In this document: positions 1 to 8,253 of the stretch, one piece after another
How positions within the stretch are numbered: position 1 is the stretch's first letter
How the letters are laid out: every line of letters starts with the position of its first letter
NCBI RefSeq assembly: GCF_000014185.1
Contig: NC_008148.1
Span: forward strand, 248,001-312,000
Origin: Rubrobacter xylanophilus DSM 9941
GTDB taxonomy: Bacteria; Actinomycetota; Rubrobacteria; Rubrobacterales; Rubrobacteraceae
DNA length: 64,000 nt
Direction: 5' to 3'
Made by a program: the position numbers and the translations under genes
Notes under the pieces: model-generated
The model's database searches: none
What the model saw: the letters and a program-made list of their open reading frames with translations, nothing else
What the model was told of the DNA's origin: nothing

Positions 1-894
1 GGCGGGTCGGGCTGGGAGCCGAGCCGCAACGTCGTCATGATCGTACCGTTCGAGCCCGGGGGCGGGAGCGACATCCTGGGGCGGGCGATGGCCGCGGGGC
101 TGGAGGAGGTCCGCGAGGAGGTCAACGTCAGCGTGGAGAACCGGGCGGGGGGCTCTGGGGCGGTGGGCTATTCGTACCTGCTGGAGCAGCGGGGGGACCC
201 GCACTTCCTGCTGGCCTCCGAGACGGCGGGCGTGGCGCTGCCCATCACGACCGAGACGCCCTTCCGCTGGACGGACTTCACGCCCGTAGCCCAGATCGCC
301 GAGGACGCCACGCTCCTCATCGTCCGGCGGGGCTCGGATTACCGCTCGCTGCAGGACGTCGTAGACGCGGCGCGGGAGGGGCGGGTCACCGTGGGGGTGG
401 CGGGGGCGACCGGGCTCGACACCATCGTCACCTCGCTCGTGGAGGAGCAGACCGGGGTGGAGTTCGAGCGGGTCGTCTTCGAGTCGGGGGGCGAGATCGT
501 CGCGGCGTTGCTCGGGGGCGACATAGACATCGCCTCGCTCAACCCCAGCGAGGTCATCGGGCAGCTGGAGGCGGGCAAGATGCGGGCGCTCGCCGTCTTC
601 GCCGACGAGCGCTACGAGCGGGGGATGCTCGCCGAGATCCCGACGGCCAGGGAGGAGGGGGTGGACGTCTCCTTCACCCAGTACCGGGGGGCCTTCGCGG
701 CCGGGGGGATCACGCCCGAGCAGCGGCAATACTGGGAGCGGGCCTTCGTGGACTGGACGAAGCGCCAGAGCTACAGGAAGTACATCCGGGACAACTACCT
801 CATCTCGGTGGTCCGCACGGGGGAGGAGTTCGAGGGCTACCTGCGGGACTACGAGAAGACGCTCGAGAAGGTGCTCGGGGGGCAGTCCCGGTGA
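1..894 (+). CDS. tctC: TctC/Bug-family solute-binding protein of a tripartite tricarboxylate transporter (5' truncated)
   Basis: This is the extracytoplasmic substrate-binding protein of a TTT-type secondary transporter, which captures organic acids and hands them to TctA/TctB. The reading frame is open from the window edge, so the signal peptide and true start lie outside. The start of the visible protein carries the family's typical IVPFEPGGGSDILGR segment, and the body follows the Bug fold pattern. The stop codon overlaps the GTG start of tctB, and the tctC-tctB-tctA order is the usual one. The ligand cannot be predicted from sequence; the CoA-transferase genes downstream suggest a carboxylate. 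The family is confidently recognised. Confidence 0.88.
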   Translation, partial: GGSGWEPSRNVVMIVPFEPGGGSDILGRAMAAGLEEVREEVNVSVENRAGGSGAVGYSYLLEQRGDPHFLLASETAGVALPITTETPFRWTDFTPVAQIAEDATLLIVRRGSDYRSLQDVVDAAREGRVTVGVAGATGLDTIVTSLVEEQTGVEFERVVFESGGEIVAALLGGDIDIASLNPSEVIGQLEAGKMRALAVFADERYERGMLAEIPTAREEGVDVSFTQYRGAFAAGGITPEQRQYWERAFVDWTKRQSYRKYIRDNYLISVVRTGEEFEGYLRDYEKTLEKVLGGQSR

Positions 895-1364
895 GGGGCC
901 TCGGGGGGGCCGCCCCCGACCTCGTCGGCGGGCTCCTGCTCGCCGCGCTCGGGGCGGCGCTCGCCGCCGGGGCCACCGGCTACGGGGTGACGACCGCGGA
1001 GGGGAGGCTCGGGCCCGGCTTCATGCCCTTCGCGGTCGGTCTCCTGCTCGCCCTCTTCGGGGGGCTGGTGTGCGTTCAGGCCCTGTGGGGCGGGCGGGGG
1101 AGCGGGGAGGCCGGGGAGAGCGCCGGGGGGCGCAGCGTCGCGGCGGTCTTCGCCCTCACCCTGCTCGCCATCCTGCTCACCCCCGTTATAGGGTTCCTGC
1201 CGGCCTTCGGGCTGCTCGTCTTCGCGCTCGCCAGGTTCGTGGAGGGGGAGGGCTGGGTGGCGGCGGCGCTGCTCGGGACGGGGGGCGCCGCTGCCGCCTG
1301 GGCCGTCTTCGTGCTCTTCCTGCAGATACCGCTGCCGGGCGGCGTCTTCGTCGCCGGGGGGTAG
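891..1364 (+). CDS. tctB: TctB-family small membrane subunit of tripartite tricarboxylate transporter
   Basis: This 157-residue hydrophobic protein has about four predicted membrane segments (roughly residues 8-27, 42-62, 83-115 and 122-148) and is the small integral membrane subunit of the TTT transporter. Its GTG start overlaps the tctC stop by 4 nt, and tctA begins 3 nt after its stop, so the three are almost certainly co-translated. The length matches the family (about 150-180 residues). TctB proteins are poorly conserved, so the call rests on hydropathy, size and position between tctC and tctA. Confidence 0.85.
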   Translation: MRGLGGAAPDLVGGLLLAALGAALAAGATGYGVTTAEGRLGPGFMPFAVGLLLALFGGLVCVQALWGGRGSGEAGESAGGRSVAAVFALTLLAILLTPVIGFLPAFGLLVFALARFVEGEGWVAAALLGTGGAAAAWAVFVLFLQIPLPGGVFVAGG

Positions 1365-1367
1365 GCC

Positions 1368-2894
1368 GTGGAGCTCCTCGACCAGATCCTCCTCGGCTTC
1401 CAGACCGCGCTCTCGCCCGTCAACCTCGCCTACTGCTTTGTCGGGGTGGTGCTCGGCACCGTCATAGGGCTCCTGCCCGGGCTCGGGTCCGCCACGGGGG
1501 TCGCGCTGCTTTTGCCGCTCACGCTCACCCTGGAGCCCGTCACCGCGCTCATCATGCTCGCCGGGATCTACTACGGCACCCAGTACGGCGCCACCATAAG
1601 CTCCGTGCTCATCGCCACCCCCGGCGACTCCGCCACCGTGGTCACCACCATCGAGGGCTACAGGCTCGCCCGCAGGGGGCGGGCCGGGCCCGCGCTCGCC
1701 GTAGCCGCCATAGCCTCCTTTCTCGCCGGGACCATAAGCATCGTGCTGCTCATGACCCTCGCCCCCGTCTTCGCTAGCTTCGCGCTGGACTTCGGCCCGC
1801 CGGAGATGGCCGCGCTCATGGTGCTCGGCCTCGCCGGGGTCATAGGCTTCACCGGTTCCTCGCGGGCCAAGGGGCTCGCCATGGCCGCCTTCGGGCTCGC
1901 GCTCGCCACCGTCGGCATAGACCCCTCCACGGGGGTCGAGCGCTTCACCTTCGGCAACGTCCAGCTCCTGGGGGGCATAGGGTTCCTGGAGGTCGTCATC
2001 GGGCTCTTCGCCGTCGCCGAGGTGATGTCCGCGGTGCGGCGCGGCGGGGGCGAGCCCATCCGCACCCGCTTCCGGGACATGCTGCTCAGCCGGGAGGACT
2101 GGCGGCGCTCGCGCGGGGCCATAGCCCGCGGCGGCCTGCTCGGCTTCTTCCTCGGGGTGCTGCCCGGGGCGGGGGCCACGCTCGCCTCCTTCTTCGCCTA
2201 CGACGTGGAGCGGCGCCTCAGCAGGCGCAGGGACGAGTTCGGGAAGGGGGCCATAGAGGGCGTGGCCGGGCCCGAGGCGGCCAACAACGCCGCCGTCAAC
2301 GGCGCCTTCGTCCCCACGCTCACGCTGGGCATCCCCGGCTCGGGGACCACCGCCGTGCTGCTCGGGGCCTTCCTGCTCTTCGGGATACAGCCCGGGCCGC
2401 TGCTCCTCGAGGAGCAGCCGCAGCTCGTGTGGGGGCTCATCGCCTCCTTCTACATCGGCAACCTCCTCCTGCTGCTGCTCAACCTGCCGCTCGCCCCGCT
2501 CTTCGCCTCCATCCTCAGGCTGCGCTACGGGCTGCTCTACCCGCTCATCCTGCTGCTGTGCTTCGTGGGGGCCTACGCCGTCGAGAACCGGATGTGGGGG
2601 GTGTGGATCGCCTTCGCCTTCGGGGTCATCGGGTACTTCATGAAGCGCTACGGCTACCCGGCCGCCCCCGTCGTCCTCGGCCTCATCCTGGGGCCCATGC
2701 TCGAGAAGGCGCTCATGCAGACCTCCTCCATGGGCGGGGGGGACTTCGGGATCTTCCTGCAGCGACCCATAGCGCTCGCGCTCTTCGCCGTAGCGGCGCT
2801 GGTGGTTGTGGGCCCGCTCCTCGCGCGGGGGGCCGGGCTGCTGCTCGCCGGGCGCCCCGGCAGTGCACACGGCCGCGAACAGAAAGGAGGCTAG
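1368..2894 (+). CDS. tctA: TctA-family large permease of tripartite tricarboxylate transporter
   Basis: This 508-residue, roughly 12-helix membrane protein is the transport subunit that moves the TctC-bound carboxylate using an ion gradient. Two internally related glycine-rich motifs are visible: [17 protein letters not shown] near residues 34-50 and [14 protein letters not shown] near residues 264-277. The [20 protein letters not shown] segment is also characteristic. The start is a GTG 3 nt after tctB. The next gene follows after 5 nt with its own ribosome-binding site, so the operon probably continues into the CaiB-like gene. Confidence 0.93.
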   Translation: MELLDQILLGFQTALSPVNLAYCFVGVVLGTVIGLLPGLGSATGVALLLPLTLTLEPVTALIMLAGIYYGTQYGATISSVLIATPGDSATVVTTIEGYRLARRGRAGPALAVAAIASFLAGTISIVLLMTLAPVFASFALDFGPPEMAALMVLGLAGVIGFTGSSRAKGLAMAAFGLALATVGIDPSTGVERFTFGNVQLLGGIGFLEVVIGLFAVAEVMSAVRRGGGEPIRTRFRDMLLSREDWRRSRGAIARGGLLGFFLGVLPGAGATLASFFAYDVERRLSRRRDEFGKGAIEGVAGPEAANNAAVNGAFVPTLTLGIPGSGTTAVLLGAFLLFGIQPGPLLLEEQPQLVWGLIASFYIGNLLLLLLNLPLAPLFASILRLRYGLLYPLILLLCFVGAYAVENRMWGVWIAFAFGVIGYFMKRYGYPAAPVVLGLILGPMLEKALMQTSSMGGGDFGIFLQRPIALALFAVAALVVVGPLLARGAGLLLAGRPGSAHGREQKGG

Positions 2895-2899
2895 AGCCT

Positions 2900-4087
2900 T
2901 TGCTGCCGCTAGAGAAGATAAAGGTGCTCGACCTCACGCAGGTTATGGCCGGCCCGTTCTGCTGCCAGCTTCTGGCGGACATGGGGGCCGACGTCACCAA
3001 GGTGGAGCCGCCGGGGACCGGGGACCAGGCCCGCCGGTCCATGGGCTTCACCATGAAGGGGGAGGACACCGCCGCCTTTCTCGCCGTCAACCGCAACAAA
3101 AAGAGCGTGACCCTCAACCTCAAGGACGGGGAGGCGCGCGAGATCTTCTACCGGCTCGTGCGGGAGGCGGACGTGCTCGTGGAGAACTTCCGCCCCGGCG
3201 TCACCAGGAAGCTCGGCATAGACTACGAGACGCTGAAAGAGATCAACCCGCGCCTCATCTACGCCAGCATCTCCGGCTTCGGGCAGACCGGGCCCTACGC
3301 CGCGCGGGCCGGCTACGACCTCATCGCCCAGGGCATGTCCGGGGTGATGAGCGTCACCGGCGAGCCCGGGCGGCCGCCGGTGAAGTGCGGGGTCCCCATC
3401 GGCGACCTCTCGGCGGGCCTGTTCTGCGCCTTCGGGGTGCTCACCGCCTACATCGCCCGCCAGAGCACGGGGCGCGGCCAGTACATCGACACCTCCCTCT
3501 TCGAGGGGGCGCTCGCGCTCTCCATCTGGGAGACCGCCGAGCTGTGGGCCACCGGGCGCATCCCGCAGCCCTTCGGCTCGGCCCACCGCCTCACGGCTCC
3601 CTACCAGGCGCTCAGGACCCGCGACGGCTACATCAACGTGGGGGCCAACAACCAGCGGCTCTGGAAGCGCCTGTGCGCCGCCATAGGCCGCGAGGAGCTC
3701 ATAGAGGACGAGCGTTTCGCCACCAACGAGCGGCGCATGGCCAACCGCGAGGAGCTGGCCAGGGAGCTGGAGTCCACCCTGCGCGAGAGGACCACCGGGG
3801 AGTGGATGGAGGTGCTGCTCGAGGCGGGCTTCCCGGCCGGCCCCATCTACAACTACGGGCAGGTCTTCGAGGACGAGCACACCCTGGCGCGGGAGATGAT
3901 GGTCGAGATGGAGCACCCCGTGGAGGGGACGGTGCGGGGGCTCGGCATCCCCGTCAAGCTCAGCGAGACGCCGGGGGCCGTGCGCCGGGCGGCCCCGCTG
4001 CTCGGGGAGCACACCCGGGAGACGCTGCGCCGGCTCGGGTATTCTGAAGAGAAGATAGCCGAGCTAGAGGAGAGGGAGGCGATATGA
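2900..4087 (+). CDS. CaiB/BaiF (family III) CoA-transferase
   Basis: This 395-residue protein is a family III CoA-transferase, which moves CoA between acyl-CoA and a free carboxylate. The TTG start at 2900 is chosen because AGAAAGGAGG (2881-2890) lies 9 nt upstream and the conserved N-terminus (KVLDLTQVMAGPF) begins there; the frame is open further upstream without family similarity. The catalytic aspartate of the family is present as Asp169 in VPIGDLSAG. It sits between tctA and a crotonase-fold gene, overlapping the latter by 4 nt, which suggests activation of an imported acid. The substrate is not predictable. Racemases of the same fold are an alternative. Confidence 0.88.
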   Translation: MLPLEKIKVLDLTQVMAGPFCCQLLADMGADVTKVEPPGTGDQARRSMGFTMKGEDTAAFLAVNRNKKSVTLNLKDGEAREIFYRLVREADVLVENFRPGVTRKLGIDYETLKEINPRLIYASISGFGQTGPYAARAGYDLIAQGMSGVMSVTGEPGRPPVKCGVPIGDLSAGLFCAFGVLTAYIARQSTGRGQYIDTSLFEGALALSIWETAELWATGRIPQPFGSAHRLTAPYQALRTRDGYINVGANNQRLWKRLCAAIGREELIEDERFATNERRMANREELARELESTLRERTTGEWMEVLLEAGFPAGPIYNYGQVFEDEHTLAREMMVEMEHPVEGTVRGLGIPVKLSETPGAVRRAAPLLGEHTRETLRRLGYSEEKIAELEEREAI

Positions 4088-4866
4088 GGACCGGGACCGA
4101 GCAGCTGCTCTACGAGCGGCGGGGGGCCAGGGCGTACATCACCTTCAACCGGCCCGAGGCCCGCAACGCCATGACCTGGGAGATGTACGAGGCGCTCTAC
4201 GAGTGCTGCGAGGAGGTGGACCGCGACGAGGGGGTCCGGGTCGTGGTGCTGCGCGGCGCGGGGGGCCGGGCCTTCGTCGCCGGGACGGATATCAGGCAGT
4301 TCAGGGAGTTCGAGAGCGGGGAGGACGGCATCGCCTACGAGCGCCGGATGGAGCGGGTCATCGGGCGGCTGGAGGAGGTGGGCAAGCCCACCGTGGCGGT
4401 GGTCGACGGGTACGCGGTGGGCGGGGGGCTCTCCATCTGCGCCGTGTGCGATCTGCGGGTGTGCACCCCCGAGGCGCGGTTCGGGATCCCCATCGCCCGC
4501 ACCCTTGGCAACTGCCTCTCCATGAAGAACTACGCCCGCCTGATGGCCCTCGTCGGTCCCGCCCGGACCAAGGCCCTGCTGTTCACCGCCCGGATGTTCT
4601 CGGCCGAGGAGGCTCTCGCGGCGGGGCTGGCCACCGAGGTCGTCCCGCGGGAGGAGCTCGACGGGCGGGTGGAGGAGCTGTGCTCGGCCCTGGAGTCGCA
4701 CGCCCCCATCACCATGCGGGTCACCAAGGAGGCGCTGCGGAGGATCACCTTCGCCGGGCTGCCGGACGGCTCGGACCTGGTGCGCCAGACCTACGGCAGC
4801 GAGGACTTCCACGAGGGCGTGGCCGCCTTCGTGGAGAAGCGCAGCCCCCGGTGGAGGGGTCGCTGA
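4084..4866 (+). CDS. Enoyl-CoA hydratase/isomerase (crotonase) superfamily protein
   Basis: This 260-residue crotonase-fold protein acts on a CoA thioester. The oxyanion-hole segments are visible (AGTDI near 67-70 and GGGL near 113-116). At the positions where hydratases carry their two catalytic glutamates, this protein shows Ile137 (in FGIPI) and Ala164 or a neighbour (RTKALLF), so a classical hydratase reaction is doubtful. It may be an isomerase, hydrolase, decarboxylase or a CaiD-like enzyme with altered residues. ATG overlaps the previous stop (ATGA), and its own stop overlaps the start of the gamma-CA-like gene. Superfamily is certain, reaction is not. Confidence 0.85.
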   Translation: MRTGTEQLLYERRGARAYITFNRPEARNAMTWEMYEALYECCEEVDRDEGVRVVVLRGAGGRAFVAGTDIRQFREFESGEDGIAYERRMERVIGRLEEVGKPTVAVVDGYAVGGGLSICAVCDLRVCTPEARFGIPIARTLGNCLSMKNYARLMALVGPARTKALLFTARMFSAEEALAAGLATEVVPREELDGRVEELCSALESHAPITMRVTKEALRRITFAGLPDGSDLVRQTYGSEDFHEGVAAFVEKRSPRWRGR

Positions 4867-5414
4867 TGGAGCCCTTTTTCGGGGAGGTGGGCGGGCTGCG
4901 GCCGCGCGTCGCCCCGGACGCCTTCGTCGCGCCGGGGGCGGTCCTGGTCGGCGGGGTGCGCGTCGGGGCCCGCTCCAGCGTGTGGTACGGGAGCGTGCTG
5001 CGGGCCGACGACGAGGAGGTCGTCGTGGGGGAGGGGTGCAACATCCAGGATCTCTGCCTGATGCACGCCGACCCCGGCTACCCGGCGGTGCTGGAGGACG
5101 GGGTCTCGGTGGGCCACAGGGCCATCGTGCACGGGGCCACGGTGCGGGAGGGCTCGCTGGTGGGGATGGGCGCCGTCCTCCTCAACGGGGTGGTGCTCGG
5201 CCCGGGCTCGGTCGTCGCCGCCGGGGCGGTGGTGACCCCGGGCACCGAGATACCCTCCGGCTCGCTGGTGGCCGGCGTCCCGGCGCGGGTGGTGCGGCCG
5301 GCGCGCGAGGCGGACCGGGAGATGATCCGCCACACCGCGCGGAGCTACCTGCGGAAGTCCGGGCTGCACCGGGAGGCGCGCCCCCTGCGGCGGGAGGAGG
5401 TGGAGGCCGGATGA
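4866..5414 (+). CDS. Gamma-carbonic-anhydrase-like hexapeptide-repeat protein (CaiE/PaaY/YrdA type)
   Basis: This 182-residue left-handed beta-helix protein resembles gamma-carbonic anhydrase and the CaiE/PaaY proteins found beside CoA-thioester pathways. Repeated hexapeptide turns run from residue 18 to 158. Three metal-binding histidines of the family can be placed at His67, His84 and His89 (MHADP and VGHRAIVHG). The start ATG overlaps the stop of the crotonase gene, and the stop overlaps the next CaiB gene by 4 nt. In carnitine operons CaiE sits next to CaiB and CaiD, which is the same neighbourhood. It could be a true carbonic anhydrase, a thioesterase like PaaY, or an acyltransferase-like accessory. 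Confidence 0.85.
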   Translation: MEPFFGEVGGLRPRVAPDAFVAPGAVLVGGVRVGARSSVWYGSVLRADDEEVVVGEGCNIQDLCLMHADPGYPAVLEDGVSVGHRAIVHGATVREGSLVGMGAVLLNGVVLGPGSVVAAGAVVTPGTEIPSGSLVAGVPARVVRPAREADREMIRHTARSYLRKSGLHREARPLRREEVEAG

Positions 5415-6559
5415 GCGCCGGGGGGCCCCTCTCCGGGATACTGGTGGTCGACCTCACCCGGGCGCTCGCCGGGCCCTACGCCACCATGATGCTCGCCGAC
5501 GCGGGGGCCGAGGTGGTGAAGGTGGAGCGCCCCGGGACGGGCGACGACACCCGCGGCTGGGGCCCGCCCTTCGTGGGCGGGCCCGGGGAGGAGGAGTCCA
5601 CCTACTTCCTCTCGGTGAACCGCTCCAAAAAGAGCGTCGTGCTCGACCTCAAGGAGCCCGGGGACCTCGAGCGCCTCAAGGGGCTCATCCGGCGGGCCGA
5701 CGTGCTGGCCGAGAACTTCCGGCCCGGGGTCATGGAGCGGCTCGGGCTCGGCCCGGAGGATCTGGAGCGGCTCAACCCCCGCCTCGTCTCGCTCTCCATC
5801 ACCGGCTTCGGGGAGGGCGGGCCGGAGGGCCACCGGCCGGGGTTCGACCAGATCGCGCAGGGCGAGGGAGGGCTCATGAGCTTCACCGGCCCCGTCGGGG
5901 GGCCGCCCACCAAGGTGGGGGTCCCCATCGCGGACATCCTGGCCGGGATGTTCGGGGCCTTCGGGGTGGTGGCCGCGCTGCACGAGCGCGAGCGGAGCGG
6001 GAGGGGCCAGCGGGTCACCTCCTCGCTGCTCGGGGCCATCGTGGGCATCCACGCCTTCCAGGGCACCCGCTGGCTCATCGCCGGCGAGGTGCCCCGCCCG
6101 GAGGGCAACCGCCACCCCACCATAGCCCCCTACGGGGCCTACGAGTGCGCCGACGGGATGATCAACATCGCCGTCGGCTCCGAGGGGCTGTGGCGCCGCT
6201 TCGCGCCGCTGGTGGGCCTCGACCCGGAGGACGGGCGCTTCGACACCAACAAAAAGCGCGTCTCGCGGGTGGAGGAGCTCGAGGAGGCCATGGCCCCGGC
6301 GCTGCGCTCGGCGGGGGTGGAGGAGTGGATGCGGCGGCTGGGGGAGGCGGGGGTCCCCGCCGGGAGGGTGCTCTCGCTGGACGAGGTCTACGCCTCGCCG
6401 CAGGTGGAGCACCTCGGGCTCGTAGACGCGGTGGAGCACCCCAGGCTGGGGGAGATCCGGCTGCCGGGCTGGCCGGTGGGCTGGAGCCGCTCCGGCCGCC
6501 GCCGCCCCGAGCCGCCGCCCACCCTCGGCCAGCACGGCGGCGAGGTGCTCGGCGGCTAG
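5411..6559 (+). CDS. Second CaiB/BaiF (family III) CoA-transferase
   Basis: This 382-residue family III CoA-transferase is a clear paralogue of the enzyme at 2900-4087, with the same order of conserved blocks (VVDLTRALAGPYATMML at the N-terminus, ENFRPGVMERLG near 101-112). The catalytic aspartate is retained as Asp175 in VPIADILAG. ATG overlaps the preceding stop by 4 nt. It is the last gene of the transporter/CoA operon; a GC-rich inverted repeat (6551-6556 with 6564-6569) spans its stop codon but has no T-run. Two paralogues in one operon could form a heteromer or act on two different acids. Confidence 0.87.
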   Translation: MSAGGPLSGILVVDLTRALAGPYATMMLADAGAEVVKVERPGTGDDTRGWGPPFVGGPGEEESTYFLSVNRSKKSVVLDLKEPGDLERLKGLIRRADVLAENFRPGVMERLGLGPEDLERLNPRLVSLSITGFGEGGPEGHRPGFDQIAQGEGGLMSFTGPVGGPPTKVGVPIADILAGMFGAFGVVAALHERERSGRGQRVTSSLLGAIVGIHAFQGTRWLIAGEVPRPEGNRHPTIAPYGAYECADGMINIAVGSEGLWRRFAPLVGLDPEDGRFDTNKKRVSRVEELEEAMAPALRSAGVEEWMRRLGEAGVPAGRVLSLDEVYASPQVEHLGLVDAVEHPRLGEIRLPGWPVGWSRSGRRRPEPPPTLGQHGGEVLGG

Positions 6560-6575
6560 GACGGCCGCCGTGCGC

Positions 6576-6587
6576 TAGACTGGTCCC
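6576..6587 (+). promoter_or_regulatory. -10 element of a probable leaderless promoter for the TauE/SafE gene
   Basis: TAGACT at 6576-6581 is followed by six bases and then the GTG start at 6588, so transcription initiating about 7 nt after the -10 would begin at or next to the start codon. No ribosome-binding site is visible upstream of 6588. The same arrangement recurs elsewhere in the window. Confidence 0.5.
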
Positions 6588-7352
6588 GTGGACCCGACGC
6601 ACCTCCTCATCCTGGGCGCGGCCGGCCTGTTCGGCGGCATCCTCTCCGGGCTGTTCGGGGTGGGGGGAGGGGGCGTGTTCGTCCCGGCGCTGGTGTACGG
6701 GGCGGGGTGGAACATAAAGGAGGCGGTGGCGGCGAGCCTGGTGATCATCGTCTTCAGCGCCCTCTCCGGCACGGTGCGGAGCATGCGGAGCGAGTCGCCG
6801 GTCAACTGGCGGGTGGCGGCCCTCTTCTCCTGCACGGTGGCGCCGTCGGCGCTCATCGGGGTGTTCGTGAGCCGCTTCTCGCCGGACGACGTGGTCGAGC
6901 TGGTCTTCGGCTGCTTTCTCCTCTCGCTCGCCTACCCCACCTTCCGGCGCGGCTCCGGGCGGGGCGGGCGGCGCTCGCTGCCCCCGGCGCTCGCGCTGCT
7001 CGGTGGGGTGGGGGTCGGGACGCTCTCCGGGCTCATCGGGATCGGGGGCGCGGCGATGATGGTGCCGCTGATGATGCTGGGCTTCGGGGTCTCGCCGAAG
7101 AGCGCCATCTCCACCAGCCTCGCCATCACGGTGCTCCTCGGCTCGGTCGGCGCCGCCGGCTACATCCTCACGGGCTTCGACAGGCTCGGGGGCCTGCCGC
7201 CCCTCATCGCGTGCGCGATGGCCGGGGCGTGGCTCGGGGTCCGGCTGCGGGACCGGCTCTCCGAGGGGTTCCTGCAGAGGGCCTTCGCGGCCTTCATGGT
7301 GGTGGTCGCGGTGCGGGTGCTCTACGACGCCCTGAGCGGGCTGCTCGCGTAG
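6588..7352 (+). CDS. TauE/SafE-family membrane permease (sulfite/organosulfonate exporter type)
   Basis: This 254-residue membrane protein has about eight helices in two repeats, each opening with a glycine-rich motif (GLFGVGGGGVFVPAL near 22-36 and GLIGIGGAAMMVPLMMLG near 146-163), typical of the TauE/SafE family. These proteins are proposed to export sulfite, sulfoacetate or related anions; substrate here is unknown. The GTG start sits directly after a -10-like TAGACT, consistent with a leaderless mRNA. A close paralogue follows at 7420, and 95 bases are identical between the two. Confidence 0.87.
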   Translation: MDPTHLLILGAAGLFGGILSGLFGVGGGGVFVPALVYGAGWNIKEAVAASLVIIVFSALSGTVRSMRSESPVNWRVAALFSCTVAPSALIGVFVSRFSPDDVVELVFGCFLLSLAYPTFRRGSGRGGRRSLPPALALLGGVGVGTLSGLIGIGGAAMMVPLMMLGFGVSPKSAISTSLAITVLLGSVGAAGYILTGFDRLGGLPPLIACAMAGAWLGVRLRDRLSEGFLQRAFAAFMVVVAVRVLYDALSGLLA

Positions 7353-7405
7353 GCGCTCTGCTAAGGCTTTCACAAAGCCGGCGCCTGGCGCCCGCGGCGG
7401 GCGGG

Positions 7406-7411
7406 TATACT
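7406..7411 (+). promoter_or_regulatory. -10 element (TATACT) of a probable leaderless promoter for the second TauE/SafE gene
   Basis: TATACT at 7406-7411 is followed by eight bases and the GTG start codon at 7420. No Shine-Dalgarno sequence precedes that GTG. A TTG at 7411 is in frame but lies inside the hexamer, so the GTG is the better start. Confidence 0.5.
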
Positions 7412-7419
7412 TGCCGCCG

Positions 7420-8214
7420 GTGTCTTTCGTGGAGCTTTTTGGTCTGGACCTCTCGCATCTCGTGCTCTACGCCGCGATAGGGACCGTGGGGGGGTTGCTC
7501 TCCGGGCTCATCGGGGTGGGCGGCGGCGTGTTCTTCGTCCCGGCGCTGGTGTACGGGGCGGGGTGGAACATAAAGGAGGCGGTGGCGGCGAGCCTGGTGA
7601 TCATCGTCTTCAGCGCCCTCTCCGGCACCGTGCGCAACGCCGGCAGCCGGGACCCGGTCGACTGGCGGGTGGCGGGGCTCCTCTCGCTGGCGGTGGCGCC
7701 CGCCTCGCTCATCGGGGTGTTCGTGAGCCGCTTCTCGCCCGACGAGGTGGTCAAGGTGGCCTTCGCCCTCATCATCCTGGCGCTGGCGGCGCCCACCGCC
7801 CGCGGCGGGAGCGGCCCGCTGGAGGGGAGGAGGAAGATCCCCCGCTGGCTGGTCTTCGCCGCCGGGGTCCTCATCGGGGCGCTCTCCGGGCTCGTCGGGG
7901 TGGGCGGCGGGGTAATGATGGTGCCGCTGATGGTGCTGGGGCTCGGGCTCTCGGCCAAGCGGGCCGTCTCCACGAGCCTCGCGGTGGTGATGTTCACCGG
8001 CTTGGTGGGGGCCTCCGGGTACATCGCCACGGGCTTCAGGGACCCGCACGAGCTGCTCAGCCTGCCGCCCCTGATCGCCGGTTCGATGGTCGGGGCGTGG
8101 CTCGGGGTGAAGGTGCGCGACCCGCTGCCGGACGGGGCGATCCGGGTGGGCTTCGCCGGCTTTATGGTGCTGGTCTCTTTGCGCACGCTGGGCGGGGTTG
8201 CGGGTGTCGTCTGA
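7420..8214 (+). CDS. TauE/SafE-family membrane permease, paralogue
   Basis: This 264-residue permease is a paralogue of the gene at 6588-7352 with the same two glycine-rich repeats (GLIGVGGGVFFVPAL and GLVGVGGGVMMVPLM). It has about eight membrane helices. GTG 7420 is preferred over the in-frame TTG 7411, which falls in the -10 element. The two permeases have separate promoters but lie side by side in the same direction, so they arose by tandem duplication and may form a pair or export different anions. The substrate is not predictable from sequence. Confidence 0.86.
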   Translation: MSFVELFGLDLSHLVLYAAIGTVGGLLSGLIGVGGGVFFVPALVYGAGWNIKEAVAASLVIIVFSALSGTVRNAGSRDPVDWRVAGLLSLAVAPASLIGVFVSRFSPDEVVKVAFALIILALAAPTARGGSGPLEGRRKIPRWLVFAAGVLIGALSGLVGVGGGVMMVPLMVLGLGLSAKRAVSTSLAVVMFTGLVGASGYIATGFRDPHELLSLPPLIAGSMVGAWLGVKVRDPLPDGAIRVGFAGFMVLVSLRTLGGVAGVV

Positions 8215-8239
8215 GCCCGCGGGGCGGCCCGGCGTGGGG

Positions 8240-8245
8240 TATCCT
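8240..8245 (+). promoter_or_regulatory. -10 element (TATCCT) of a probable leaderless promoter for signal peptidase I
   Basis: TATCCT lies 8 nt before the ATG at 8254. The upstream in-frame GTG at 8248 would be too close to the hexamer to be transcribed as a start codon, which supports ATG 8254. Confidence 0.45.
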
Positions 8246-8253
8246 TAGTGCCC

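Noticed and set aside
849-2870. 673-residue open frame on the minus strand antisense to tctB-tctA
   Set aside because: It is full of Glu/Gly/Pro/Arg repeats with no domain, and it mirrors real genes on the other strand. High GC makes stop codons rare, so such shadows are expected.
5411-6559. Second CaiB-like protein as a catalytically dead paralogue because of Thr203 where the first has Asp197
   Set aside because: The catalytic aspartate of the family is the earlier one in VPI(G/A)D (Asp169 in the first, Asp175 in this one), which is conserved in both.
6551-6569. Intrinsic terminator after the second CaiB-like gene
   Set aside because: A 6-bp GC stem without a T-run spans the stop codon; it is likely a chance palindrome.
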